From the NCBI RefSeq assembly GCF_028748185.1, contig NZ_CP118164.1, forward strand, positions 2,356,001 to 2,420,000: DNA of 64,000 nucleotides, given 5' to 3'. Position numbers and translations under genes: made by a program. The DNA comes from Bremerella sp. P1 (GTDB lineage Bacteria > Planctomycetota > Planctomycetia > Pirellulales > Pirellulaceae). This document shows, piece by piece, positions 22,502-30,876 of this stretch. Position 1 is the stretch's first letter; the number at the start of each line of letters is the position of its first letter. The notes under the pieces are model-generated. The model was not told where the DNA came from, searched no databases, and was given only the letters and a program-made list of their open reading frames with translations.

Positions 22502-24934
22502 TTAGTGGTTAAACATGAACTCACGGGAGTTAAGGACCGCCCAAAAGACGTCCTCGAGACCGCGTTGACGGTTCTCTTCTTCCTTGAGAACAGCCGTGAG
22601 CTTCTCTCGTTCTTCCGCCGTTGGCTTGCGACTCAAGCAGCGGATGTAAATCTTGTCGATGATCTGATCGTTGGTCAGTTCTTCCTTGACCCAATCTTCG
22701 ACCAGCTTGCCACGTCCGATCTTGTCTTGCGTGGCCGAGCCATTAAGCATGTGCAGGGCCTGGGACAGGGTCGGCGAGGTGGAAGCCTCACACGTACAAA
22801 CCGTTTCACGTTCGCTGCGACCAAAGGTCGTCAGGAAGTAATTGGACGTCTTCCCGTCAGCAATCTGAACGGCTCGCGAACCGAGCGGCAGACCACGGAA
22901 CTTCTCGTCGTGGTTGGTTGCCTGACTGATGCAGTCCAAGAGTTGCTCGGCCTGGATCCGACGAACCTGGGCGTAAGCGAAGTTCTTGGTATCGGACTTG
23001 TTACTGTCGTTAGGAACGGTCGTTCGCTGATAGGCCTTCGAGGCACAGATATCACGAACGAGCTTCTTGAAGTCGTAGTTGTACTCGACCAGCTTGTTGC
23101 CAAGCGTAGCGTACAGCTCTGGGTTCGAGGCCGGGTTACTCACGCGGACGTCGTCGACTGGATCGACAATACCGACACCAAAGAAGCTGGCCCAGACGCG
23201 ATTAGCAACGCTGCTGGCGAAGTAAGGATTCTCGGGAGCGGTCAGCCACTCGGCGAGCACTTCACGACGATCGCGTCCCTTCAGGTCCGGTTCAACACCA
23301 CCCAGGAACTTCGGTTCCATGACCGTGTTGCCGACCAGGTGACGCACGTCACCACCGCCGCGGTTGTAGATGATTCGCTCGCGGTAGTCTTCGGTGTTCT
23401 TACGACCGATCTGAGCGAAGAACGCAGCGAAGCCATAGTAGTCATCCATCGTCCAACGATCGAACGGATGGTTATGACACTGGGCACACTGGGTTCGCAG
23501 ACCCATGAAGACCTGAGCCACGTTTTCGGCGGTCTTCAGGGTATCGGTTTCGATTTCGTAGTAGTTCGTTGGCGGGTTGCTGAAGGTACCACCCGAAGCG
23601 GACAGCAGGTCGCGAACCATCTGATCTAACGGAACGTCGTTCGAGATCTGTTCGGTCAACCAGCTGTAGTACAGGAAGGCCGACTTATCGCTCACGCGGT
23701 TGGTGCTCTTGATCATCAACAGCTCGGCCCAACGCATGGCCCAGATTTCCGAAAACTCTTTTCGCTCAAGCAGACGATCGACCAGCTTGGCTCGCTTGTC
23801 GGCCGAAGTGTCTGTCATGAACAGGGTGTATTCTTCTTCCGTAGGCAGCAGGCCGGTGATATCGACCGTGGCACGACGGAGGAACTCTTCGTCCGAGCAG
23901 ATCTCGCTAGGAACGATACGCAGCTTGTGCAGCTTGGAACCGACCAGCTCGTCGATGTAGTTGCCAGCAACCTGAGGCTTCTCGTACTGCAGGTCTTTCG
24001 GCAGAACGACGACCTGGCTACCGACGGTGTGGGTATCGAAGCGAGCCATGACGAATGCTTCACCACGCTTCGAGGCGGTACACAAACCGTGCTCGTCGAT
24101 CGGAGCGGAGTTGTCATTGTTGGACATGAAGACGGCCAGATCGGTCACGTCACGCGTGGTACCGTCGGCGTAGAAAGCTTTGACGATGAACGACTGCTGA
24201 GCCCCTTCCCCTTCCAGAACGGCCTTGGGCGGGTAGATCTCGATCCGGTCGCATCGGGGCACTTCGCCTTCGTCGAGCTTGGCACCCGTTTCCAACCAAC
24301 GCAGCAAGGTGGCGTAGTAGTCGGAGTCTTTCTCAAACAGCTTACCACCGGTGTGAGGAACGCTACCGATGGCCTTTTCCAGCAGCAAGCTGGCTTGAGG
24401 ATCGGCAAGGTTGATACGGCGGGTTGCCTGTTCGCGGGTGGTGCGGAAGTAGTCACCCGATGGATCGAAACCAAACAGCGACAAACGGAAGCCGTCCTTA
24501 CCGCGAGCGGCACCGTGGCAGCTACCGGTGTTACAGCCAGCACGCATGAAGACAGGCATCACGTCGAGATGAAAACTGACCGGACGTTCGTCCGTTGCCT
24601 GGGCGACCTTCACCGGAATCTCGACTTTGTGACCGGCATACTCGATCTTCAAAGTCGTTTCGCCATCGGCGACCGGGAGGATCAAATTGCCATCCCGCTT
24701 GACGCTTCCTTCGGAAGCTAAGGTGGCGGTGGCCTGAGCGGTCACATCCAACGTGACGTCATCATCACGTGTCGCGACAACGACATAATGCTGAGCGTCC
24801 CGGCTGGTCAGCAATTCAATCGAACTGGGATAGACGTTGATTTCGCGAATGGCGGTCTCGGCCTGGGCAGTGGTCGCTGCCAGACAAATCATGAGACCGC
24901 TGAGCATCCAATGAGCGATTGCGTTACGAGTCAC
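22502..24934 (-). CDS. DUF1549/DUF1553 protein with Ig-like domain
   Basis: 810 residues. A signal peptide (1-25) precedes a bacterial Ig-like (BIG2-like) part at ~30-110, a GCNTGSCHGAARGKDGF segment with a CX4CH motif (C134, C139, H140), a second Ig-like stretch (~225-310), DUF1549 (~330-540, including CAQCHNHPFDRWTMDDYY) and DUF1553 (~560-800, including NRVWASFFGVGIVDPVDD). The CxxCH and CX4CH motifs suggest covalent heme. These proteins are typical of planctomycetes and lack an established function. The start is GTG 24934, supported by AAGGAG 8 nt upstream. It sits between the pre-peptidase gene and the WD40 gene on the same strand. Confidence 0.9.
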   Translation of the reverse strand: MTRNAIAHWMLSGLMICLAATTAQAETAIREINVYPSSIELLTSRDAQHYVVVATRDDDVTLDVTAQATATLASEGSVKRDGNLILPVADGETTLKIEYAGHKVEIPVKVAQATDERPVSFHLDVMPVFMRAGCNTGSCHGAARGKDGFRLSLFGFDPSGDYFRTTREQATRRINLADPQASLLLEKAIGSVPHTGGKLFEKDSDYYATLLRWLETGAKLDEGEVPRCDRIEIYPPKAVLEGEGAQQSFIVKAFYADGTTRDVTDLAVFMSNNDNSAPIDEHGLCTASKRGEAFVMARFDTHTVGSQVVVLPKDLQYEKPQVAGNYIDELVGSKLHKLRIVPSEICSDEEFLRRATVDITGLLPTEEEYTLFMTDTSADKRAKLVDRLLERKEFSEIWAMRWAELLMIKSTNRVSDKSAFLYYSWLTEQISNDVPLDQMVRDLLSASGGTFSNPPTNYYEIETDTLKTAENVAQVFMGLRTQCAQCHNHPFDRWTMDDYYGFAAFFAQIGRKNTEDYRERIIYNRGGGDVRHLVGNTVMEPKFLGGVEPDLKGRDRREVLAEWLTAPENPYFASSVANRVWASFFGVGIVDPVDDVRVSNPASNPELYATLGNKLVEYNYDFKKLVRDICASKAYQRTTVPNDSNKSDTKNFAYAQVRRIQAEQLLDCISQATNHDEKFRGLPLGSRAVQIADGKTSNYFLTTFGRSERETVCTCEASTSPTLSQALHMLNGSATQDKIGRGKLVEDWVKEELTNDQIIDKIYIRCLSRKPTAEEREKLTAVLKEEENRQRGLEDVFWAVLNSREFMFNH

Positions 24935-25014
24935 GGTGACTCTCCTTCGGCTTTCGCCGTTTATCCTGGGGAGGGTATCGGAAATCTTGATTCGGGGGAT
25001 CAGGAAACGAGCGG

Positions 25015-27423
25015 TTACTCGCCCATTTCCTTGGCCAGTCGCAGTTGTTCCAGGCGACTGAGCGGACGTTCTGGTTTCGGCTTCGGAGCTTCTTCCTTCT
25101 TGCCGTCATCCTTTGGTTTGGCGGTCGCCACTTTCGGTGGCAGCGGCTTGTCGACCCGAAGCTCAATGTTACCGTTGGTCTGAACGATTGGTTCTTCGTT
25201 CTCGGTAACCGTGATCCGGGCCACGATCGACTTGTGCTTACCGTCTTTGGCTTCCTTGGCAACCTTTACATTGAAGACAGCCTTTTCAGCGTCTTTGGTC
25301 ACTTTGACTGGTTCGGTGGTCACGCCCGACGGCATGCCGAGCAACTGAACCGTTGCTTCACCAGGGAAGTCACGCTTGGCGGTCAAACCGACGATGATCT
25401 GAGTTTCCTGACCTTGCTCACAAGCGGCCTGGTTGAACGCGAAGTCAACCACGCGGTCAGCAACTTCCAGGTCAGCGAAGGGGGAAGCGACTTCGGACAA
25501 ACCGGAGGTTCCCAGAACGCAGATCTTATGAACGCCGATGGCTGCACCACCGTTGGCCGTCACCGGAATCTCGGCTTCGGTCTGACCCTTTTCGATCTTG
25601 ATCGAACGGGAAGCACCGATACCCGGTGGATCGTCCAGCAAACGAAGGCGAATTTCTTCTTCAAACCCTTCGGCACGCGTCGCTTTGACTTTCAGCTTCA
25701 TCGAACCGTCGCGAACAACAGGAACCTTGGGCTGAACGATCTCGAGTTTGTAAGGAACTTTCTCAACGACAGCAACCGACATACGATCGGAGTCATGCCC
25801 CCACACGTCACGGTTGTTCTGACCACGAACGAGCATGGTTCGTTGCAGAACGTGCCCTTCGACCTTGATTGCTTCGTTGGTCGGCTTCGCCACAACATCC
25901 ACCAATTTGCCGTTCGGTTGGGCATCGGGCTTCGCACGCATCAACACAGGCAACTTGTTCGTGTTTTCAGCCATCGGGAAGGTAATCACTTCGATCCCTT
26001 CTGGCAGATCTTTGAAGTCGAAAATCAGTTCACCACCGAAGTTTTCGCGGCGAGCGGTGAGCAAGACGGCCATGTAGTTGTCTTGAGGAACGCTCATCGT
26101 CCGGGCCTTGTAACGTTCGACTTCAGGAATCTCGACGACCAGGCTGGGCGTACGCTGCGTGACTTCCACGCGGTAGATGTTCAGCGGGCTGCCAGAGCCG
26201 AGGTGGTCTCGGACGCGAACAACCAGGTCGGTGTCTTCTTCCGCCTTGACGCGAACATAGCTATCGATGTTTCCGCCGGTGTCATCGTTGCCACCCAGAC
26301 GCTTGCCGTTGGATTGCTGATAGACGTCGACGACTGGATCCAAGTAGGAACGCAAGTCTTCGCGAGCATAGACGCGAACGTCAAACTCTTGCCCCTTCTT
26401 GGCGGGGAAAGCGAAGCAGTCGTAGTCACCCTTCTCTTCAATCACACCGCTGGCGACGCCTGGCCCTTGCATGGGCGTGGCCTCTTTGCGGTCGTTGTTA
26501 GGTTCCTTTTCGACGACGCCAGGCAGGCTCGAAACGAACAGGCGATTGGGGGAAGGAGCGATCCCGTACTGATCTTCGGGATAGTACATGAATTCGCCTT
26601 CCTTCTCAGGCAAGCGAACCTTGGCGGTCTGCGTTCCCGAAGGATCACCAATCCAGGTAACTTCGATCTCTTCACCAGGCTTGCCACCGGTTGGGTAAAT
26701 ACCCTTAGGACGTGGGAAGCTGCCAACGCTCAGGCGATAAGCACAGTTACCATTTCCGCCGTAGCTGCTTTCGCGAACCTGAATGATGTACTTGCCATCT
26801 TCGGGAGCCAACAGCGAGCAGAGGCAGTCTTGGAACAACAGTGGTTCATCGTCGCTCTTGGCGAGTTCAAAACGCTGTTCGTTGAGAATGGCAATGTATG
26901 GATCGAAAAAGGTCAGACCCAAACGAAGGCCGGTCAATTCGGCGGTGATCCGCTGGCCCTTCTTCGCTTCGATCACGAAGTAGTCGACGTCTTCATTCTG
27001 AATGATGCCGTTGACGGTGGTGCCCATCTCGACGACTTGCGGTTCTTTGAAGTCGCTATTGGGCTCTTTCTCTTCGATTTCGGGCAGAGCTCCGACATAG
27101 AAGAGAACCACATCACTCAGGCCGGTCGCCGTGCGTAGCCGCATGCCGTGCTGGCCAAGGCGACAATCGGGGGCGACATTCAGGGTGACTTTCACCTTCT
27201 TGTCGTCTTCCGCGACGATCGATTTCGTCGAGACACCCGGCTCGAAATACAGAATCTCTTGGGCATCCTTCAGGCGATCCCCTTGCAGCAGCACCTCGAT
27301 CTCTTGACCGCGCTGAAAACCGGGAGGGTTGATTCGCGTGAAACTCGGCTTCGCAGCTAGGATATCAGCTGAGATCAGCGTCGTGATGACCGTAGCCAAA
27401 AGAAGAACATGGAGGCGTTTCAT
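25015..27423 (-). CDS. Secreted protein with pre-peptidase C-terminal-like (PPC) domains
   Basis: 802 residues, signal peptide to about residue 23 (LAAKPSF). Two PPC-like beta domains start at EKEPNSDFKEPQVVEMG and EKEPNNDRKEATPMQGPG; each has the 'EpNnd...a..l..g..v.G.i...D.D.f.f.a..G' pattern. Several Ig/beta-sandwich-like stretches follow, and the C-terminus is Lys/Pro-rich (PKPERPLSRLEQLRLAKEMGE). No catalytic motif is seen, so a binding or scaffolding role at the cell surface is likely. ATG 27423 is chosen over an upstream in-frame start because the signal peptide begins there. It is the second gene of the four-gene minus-strand set. Confidence 0.85.
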   Translation of the reverse strand: MKRLHVLLLATVITTLISADILAAKPSFTRINPPGFQRGQEIEVLLQGDRLKDAQEILYFEPGVSTKSIVAEDDKKVKVTLNVAPDCRLGQHGMRLRTATGLSDVVLFYVGALPEIEEKEPNSDFKEPQVVEMGTTVNGIIQNEDVDYFVIEAKKGQRITAELTGLRLGLTFFDPYIAILNEQRFELAKSDDEPLLFQDCLCSLLAPEDGKYIIQVRESSYGGNGNCAYRLSVGSFPRPKGIYPTGGKPGEEIEVTWIGDPSGTQTAKVRLPEKEGEFMYYPEDQYGIAPSPNRLFVSSLPGVVEKEPNNDRKEATPMQGPGVASGVIEEKGDYDCFAFPAKKGQEFDVRVYAREDLRSYLDPVVDVYQQSNGKRLGGNDDTGGNIDSYVRVKAEEDTDLVVRVRDHLGSGSPLNIYRVEVTQRTPSLVVEIPEVERYKARTMSVPQDNYMAVLLTARRENFGGELIFDFKDLPEGIEVITFPMAENTNKLPVLMRAKPDAQPNGKLVDVVAKPTNEAIKVEGHVLQRTMLVRGQNNRDVWGHDSDRMSVAVVEKVPYKLEIVQPKVPVVRDGSMKLKVKATRAEGFEEEIRLRLLDDPPGIGASRSIKIEKGQTEAEIPVTANGGAAIGVHKICVLGTSGLSEVASPFADLEVADRVVDFAFNQAACEQGQETQIIVGLTAKRDFPGEATVQLLGMPSGVTTEPVKVTKDAEKAVFNVKVAKEAKDGKHKSIVARITVTENEEPIVQTNGNIELRVDKPLPPKVATAKPKDDGKKEEAPKPKPERPLSRLEQLRLAKEMGE

Positions 27424-27626
27424 GACAATTCCGCGTCCAGATGAAAGGGTCAAATCGTGTGGGGGAGAAAACGAGAGCCGGAAGCTGGCAGTGAACCGAA
27501 CTCACGATTTTAGGCGGGATGATAGGTTCGGCCTGAGCAAACATGCCCAGGCCGATTGTTTTATTCTAACCTGGACCTCGCGAAGGCGAAGGTTTTTCTG
27601 CCGTCGCGAAGCCAGTTTCTAGCAAG

Positions 27627-28934
27627 TTAGGCCAGCAGGTCTTTGATGACCTTGCCACCGTCAACGATTTCAATCGGACGATCGCCAGGAGCCATCAGTT
27701 CCTTGTCAGCCACGATGCCCAACTGGTGGTACATGGTGGTGGCAAGATCTTCAGGACCGACTGGGTCGAGTTCGGGTTCGCTGGAAGTGGCGTTCGAGGC
27801 ACCGTGGATGTAGCCCTTCTTCAGACCACCACCGGCCAATGCCACGCTGAACACCTTCGGCCAGTGATCGCGACCGGCGTCCTTGTTGATCTTTGGCGTA
27901 CGGCCAAATTCCGAGGAAACCATCACGAGCGTGTCGTCCAGGATGCCTTGGCGGTCCAGGTCGCGAATGAGCGCCGAGAAGGCTTGATCGAAGTCAGGCA
28001 CCTGACGCTTGATGCTGTCGGTAATACGTTGGTGCATGTCCCAACCGCCGTAGGTCAACGTAACCATACGAACGCCAGACTGAACCAGACGTCGAGCCAT
28101 CAGCATTCGCTGACCAGCCGTATTGCGACCATATTCGTCGCGAATCTTCGCATCTTCGGCTTCGATATTGAAGGCGTCACGAGCTTCTGGCGACGAAACT
28201 AGGCTGTAAGCTCGTTCGTAGAAGGTATCCATTGCCGCAACTTGATCCGACTCATTCTTCTGAGCGAAGTAGCTGTTAACGGCATCCAGGGCCGAACGAC
28301 GACGATAGAAACGAGCGTCATCCACGCCGCCTGGCAGGCTCAGGTCGCGAACCTTGAAACCACCACTGGCCGGATCGGAACCCAGCGAGAATGGTGCAAA
28401 GGACGAACTCAGATAGCCAGTACCTGCGTATTCGTTTGGTACGTTTGGTACACAAACGTAAGGAGGCAGATTCTTACGCGGACCGTACTCGTGGCTCACC
28501 ACGGCACCGAAGCTTGGGAACTTCAATGCGGGGCTTGGACGGTAACCGGTGAACATGTTGTGCGTACCACGTTCGTGAGCGGCTTCACCGTGGCTCATCG
28601 AACGGATGATGCAGAGCTTATCAGCAACTTGAGCGGTCTTAGGAAGTGCTTCGCTGAAGTACTCGCCGGTGTTGGTTTTGACCGTCTTCATTTCGCCTCG
28701 GTATTCGATCGGCGAATAGGGCTTCGGATCCCACAGTTCTTGCTGAGCGGCACCGCCCGGCAAGTAGATATGAATGACGCTCTTGGCCTTAGCTTCAATG
28801 AAATCATACTGCTTGATTTCAGCCTGGGCCTCTTGCAGACGGAACATGTCGGACATGCTCAGCCCCAAACCAGCCGCGGCGCCGACGGTAAGAAAATTAC
28901 GTCGACTCAGCGGGTTCCCCTTGCACTTCTTCAT
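27627..28934 (-). CDS. DUF1501 protein (Tat-type signal)
   Basis: 435 residues. SRRNFLTVGAAAG (9-21) is a Tat-like signal. The body is the DUF1501 fold, an alkaline-phosphatase/sulfatase-superfamily relative of unknown activity: HIYLPGGAAQQELWDPKP, IIRSMSHGEAAHERGTHNM, TLTYGGWDMHQ, VMVSSEFGRTP, GRDHWPKVFSVALAGGG. ATG 28934 is preferred because GGAG lies 6 nt upstream; ATG 28940 is the alternative. It is the first gene of a set with the PPC protein, the DUF1549/1553 protein and the cytochrome/WD40 protein, a combination that recurs in planctomycetes. Confidence 0.9.
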   Translation of the reverse strand: MKKCKGNPLSRRNFLTVGAAAGLGLSMSDMFRLQEAQAEIKQYDFIEAKAKSVIHIYLPGGAAQQELWDPKPYSPIEYRGEMKTVKTNTGEYFSEALPKTAQVADKLCIIRSMSHGEAAHERGTHNMFTGYRPSPALKFPSFGAVVSHEYGPRKNLPPYVCVPNVPNEYAGTGYLSSSFAPFSLGSDPASGGFKVRDLSLPGGVDDARFYRRRSALDAVNSYFAQKNESDQVAAMDTFYERAYSLVSSPEARDAFNIEAEDAKIRDEYGRNTAGQRMLMARRLVQSGVRMVTLTYGGWDMHQRITDSIKRQVPDFDQAFSALIRDLDRQGILDDTLVMVSSEFGRTPKINKDAGRDHWPKVFSVALAGGGLKKGYIHGASNATSSEPELDPVGPEDLATTMYHQLGIVADKELMAPGDRPIEIVDGGKVIKDLLA

Positions 28935-29408
28935 GACCATCTCCAACAGTTGTGGGTGTGTTCAGCTTCTTAGGAATGACTTGAACCGACGAAAGGTTTC
29001 ATCAATATCAAGCGAAACGGAAGGAACTGCGTCGAACCCCTACTGTGTGAAGCGCAAGGGGATTGGACGCGTAGCAAAGTATCGAACGATCGCCGGCAAA
29101 CTCGACCATCGTTAAAAAGGCAGGCAAATATGGGTAGGTAATGGCAGGAAAAAAGCCACTTGAGATACAAGCAGCCTTATCCATTGAGTGATCAATATAA
29201 CGATCGCCACCCGTATTGTCAAAAGAATTATAATGGATTTGAGCTATTTAACTTCCTTGGCAAGTGGCAACTTAAGCCGTTAATTGGAAACAGTTTACAA
29301 CGAAATGATGTCACGAGCCATCAGCAGAATTCGGAAAAAAGAGCCGAGTAGCCCGATTTGCTATCTCGAGCACCTCAATTTAACTGCTTTTGTGCTAGCA
29401 TTCGGCGG
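28935..29408. other. AT-rich intergenic region (474 bp)
   Basis: Apart from the minus-strand promoter above there is no supported gene. The stretch 29160-29340 is clearly richer in A/T than its surroundings. It separates the DUF1501 gene from the PQQ-propeller lipoprotein, both on the minus strand. Confidence 0.5.
29194..29222 (-). promoter_or_regulatory. Sigma70-type promoter for the 19613-28934 gene set
   Basis: On the minus strand TTGACA (29217-29222) and TATATT (29194-29199) are separated by exactly 17 nt, in an AT-rich patch of an otherwise GC-rich region. The start point would be near 29187, giving a leader of about 250 nt before ATG 28934. No other gene lies between. Confidence 0.6.
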
Positions 29409-30734
29409 CTAGTTGGCAGGTGCCAGGCAGTAGAGATGGGTCGACGTTCGCCAGTACAGTTTTCCGCCTGCAAAGACCGGGCTCGCAAACCCGCTTCCTT
29501 CGAGGTGAAACTGGCCCACCGAGTTGAAATCGGGGGTCGCATCGAAGACATGCATCGTCCCATCTTCGTCTGGGACCAGCATATGGTTGCCGTATAAAGT
29601 CAATGACGCACTAAAGTTACCGCCGATACGCTTCCTCGCGAGCCGCTCGCCGGTCTGGGCGTCATAACAGAGCCCAATGCCATCGTCGTTGACGGCGAAA
29701 ATCTTGCCGTCATGCACGAGGGGCGACGGAACATAGATCCGCTCCCTGGCTTCCCAGGCGATCTCTTCGCTGATCTGCTCCCCGTTTCCGCTGACGCGTA
29801 CGCCAATGGAACCATTTTGGGGATACCCGCCGGTCGAGATCACCATATCCCCAGCCACAGCTGGAGTATTGGCGGTCGTCTTCGCAGGCCCATTGACCGA
29901 CCACAAAAGCTCGCCATTGCTTGGATCATAGGCCGAAGTCTTGCCAGTACCCCCAATAATGATCTGCTGCCGGCCAGCGACTTCCGCCAGAAGAGGCGTG
30001 CCGTAGCTCGGCTCATTGGAACGCCCTACCCGCCAGACGATATCGCCGGTGTCTCTTCGCAAAGCGGCCAAAAAGCCGGGGCCATTGGAGTCCCCCAGGA
30101 CAATGACGTACGAATCGTAGATGATTGGCGAACTTCCATAACCATGCTGACTTCGGAACGGTCCGGCTTCTTTTTGCCAGACGATCTGTCCTTTGAGATC
30201 AATCGCCGTGACGTACAGCGAATCTTTCACCACGAACGCGGTGAAGATGTAGTTGCCGTCGGTGGCAGGCGTTGCCGATGCCTGGGAGTTCTTTTGATGC
30301 GTCCGCATAAAATCCCCTTGATGAACCGTGGTGGTCCAGTTCGGCTTACCCATGACGGTCTCGTAGCAAACGAGCGATTTGGTTTCTTGCTTGTCATCCG
30401 CCGTGGTGATGAAGATTTTGTCCCCTACGACGATGGGCGAAGAATGTCCCAGCCCCTGGATTTTGGCACTCCAAACCACGTTGGGCTGGCTGGTCCACTG
30501 GAAATCAGCGATCTCTTGATGGGCGATGCCGTCGCGATCTTCCCCCCGCCACCAAGGCCAACTGCCGGGCGGCAACGACACCGGGTCCGCGGCTTGGGCG
30601 GCTTCGCTTTCTGGGGTGTGGATTTCGGCAACCGGCTCTTGTCGACAACCAAGCAACAAGGCTCCCAGCGCAATCGAAAGCGACACACTTCGGCGATATC
30701 CTGCGAGCATCATGCGTCTCCGTGGGCGAGTCAT
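29409..30734 (-). CDS. PQQ-propeller-like lipoprotein (BamB-like)
   Basis: 441 residues. A basic N-terminus and hydrophobic stretch end in a lipobox (LGALLLGC, Cys30), so a membrane lipoprotein is likely. The rest is a seven- or eight-bladed PQQ-like beta propeller: PWWRGEDRDGI, SSPIVVGDKIFITTAD, SSPIIYDSYVIVLGD, GTPLLAEVAGRQQIIIGG, NTPAVAGDMVISTGG, PSPLVHDGKIFAVNDDG. This repeat style is shared with BamB and with many uncharacterised planctomycete proteins. No enzyme motif is visible. ATG 30734 is used; an internal Met at residue 8 (30713) would also leave a signal peptide. It is divergent from the TPR gene. Confidence 0.85.
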   Translation of the reverse strand: MTRPRRRMMLAGYRRSVSLSIALGALLLGCRQEPVAEIHTPESEAAQAADPVSLPPGSWPWWRGEDRDGIAHQEIADFQWTSQPNVVWSAKIQGLGHSSPIVVGDKIFITTADDKQETKSLVCYETVMGKPNWTTTVHQGDFMRTHQKNSQASATPATDGNYIFTAFVVKDSLYVTAIDLKGQIVWQKEAGPFRSQHGYGSSPIIYDSYVIVLGDSNGPGFLAALRRDTGDIVWRVGRSNEPSYGTPLLAEVAGRQQIIIGGTGKTSAYDPSNGELLWSVNGPAKTTANTPAVAGDMVISTGGYPQNGSIGVRVSGNGEQISEEIAWEARERIYVPSPLVHDGKIFAVNDDGIGLCYDAQTGERLARKRIGGNFSASLTLYGNHMLVPDEDGTMHVFDATPDFNSVGQFHLEGSGFASPVFAGGKLYWRTSTHLYCLAPAN

Positions 30735-30815
30735 CCGGGCAATTGCTTCTTCGCATATTACCGGATCGAAATAAATTCCCTGAATTCTCGTCGTGGCAAG
30801 GTCTGCCTAATTGCT

Positions 30816-30830
30816 TAGAATAACATTCTA
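30816..30830. promoter_or_regulatory. 15-bp palindrome in the divergent promoter region
   Basis: TAGAAT-AAC-ATTCTA, a perfect 6-bp dyad with a 3-bp centre, 46 bp upstream of the TPR gene start and 82 bp from the PQQ-propeller start. It could be an operator; no regulator is known here. Confidence 0.3.
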
Positions 30831-30876
30831 CGCCAATCCGATTACAAAATGTTCTCACGGAGTTAGATAAAACATC

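Noticed and set aside
25045-27138. Long plus-strand open frame (~697 codons) opposite the PPC gene
   Set aside because: It is antisense to a gene with signal peptide and recognisable domains; the composition (His/Asp/Val/Gln-rich) is that of a reverse-strand shadow.
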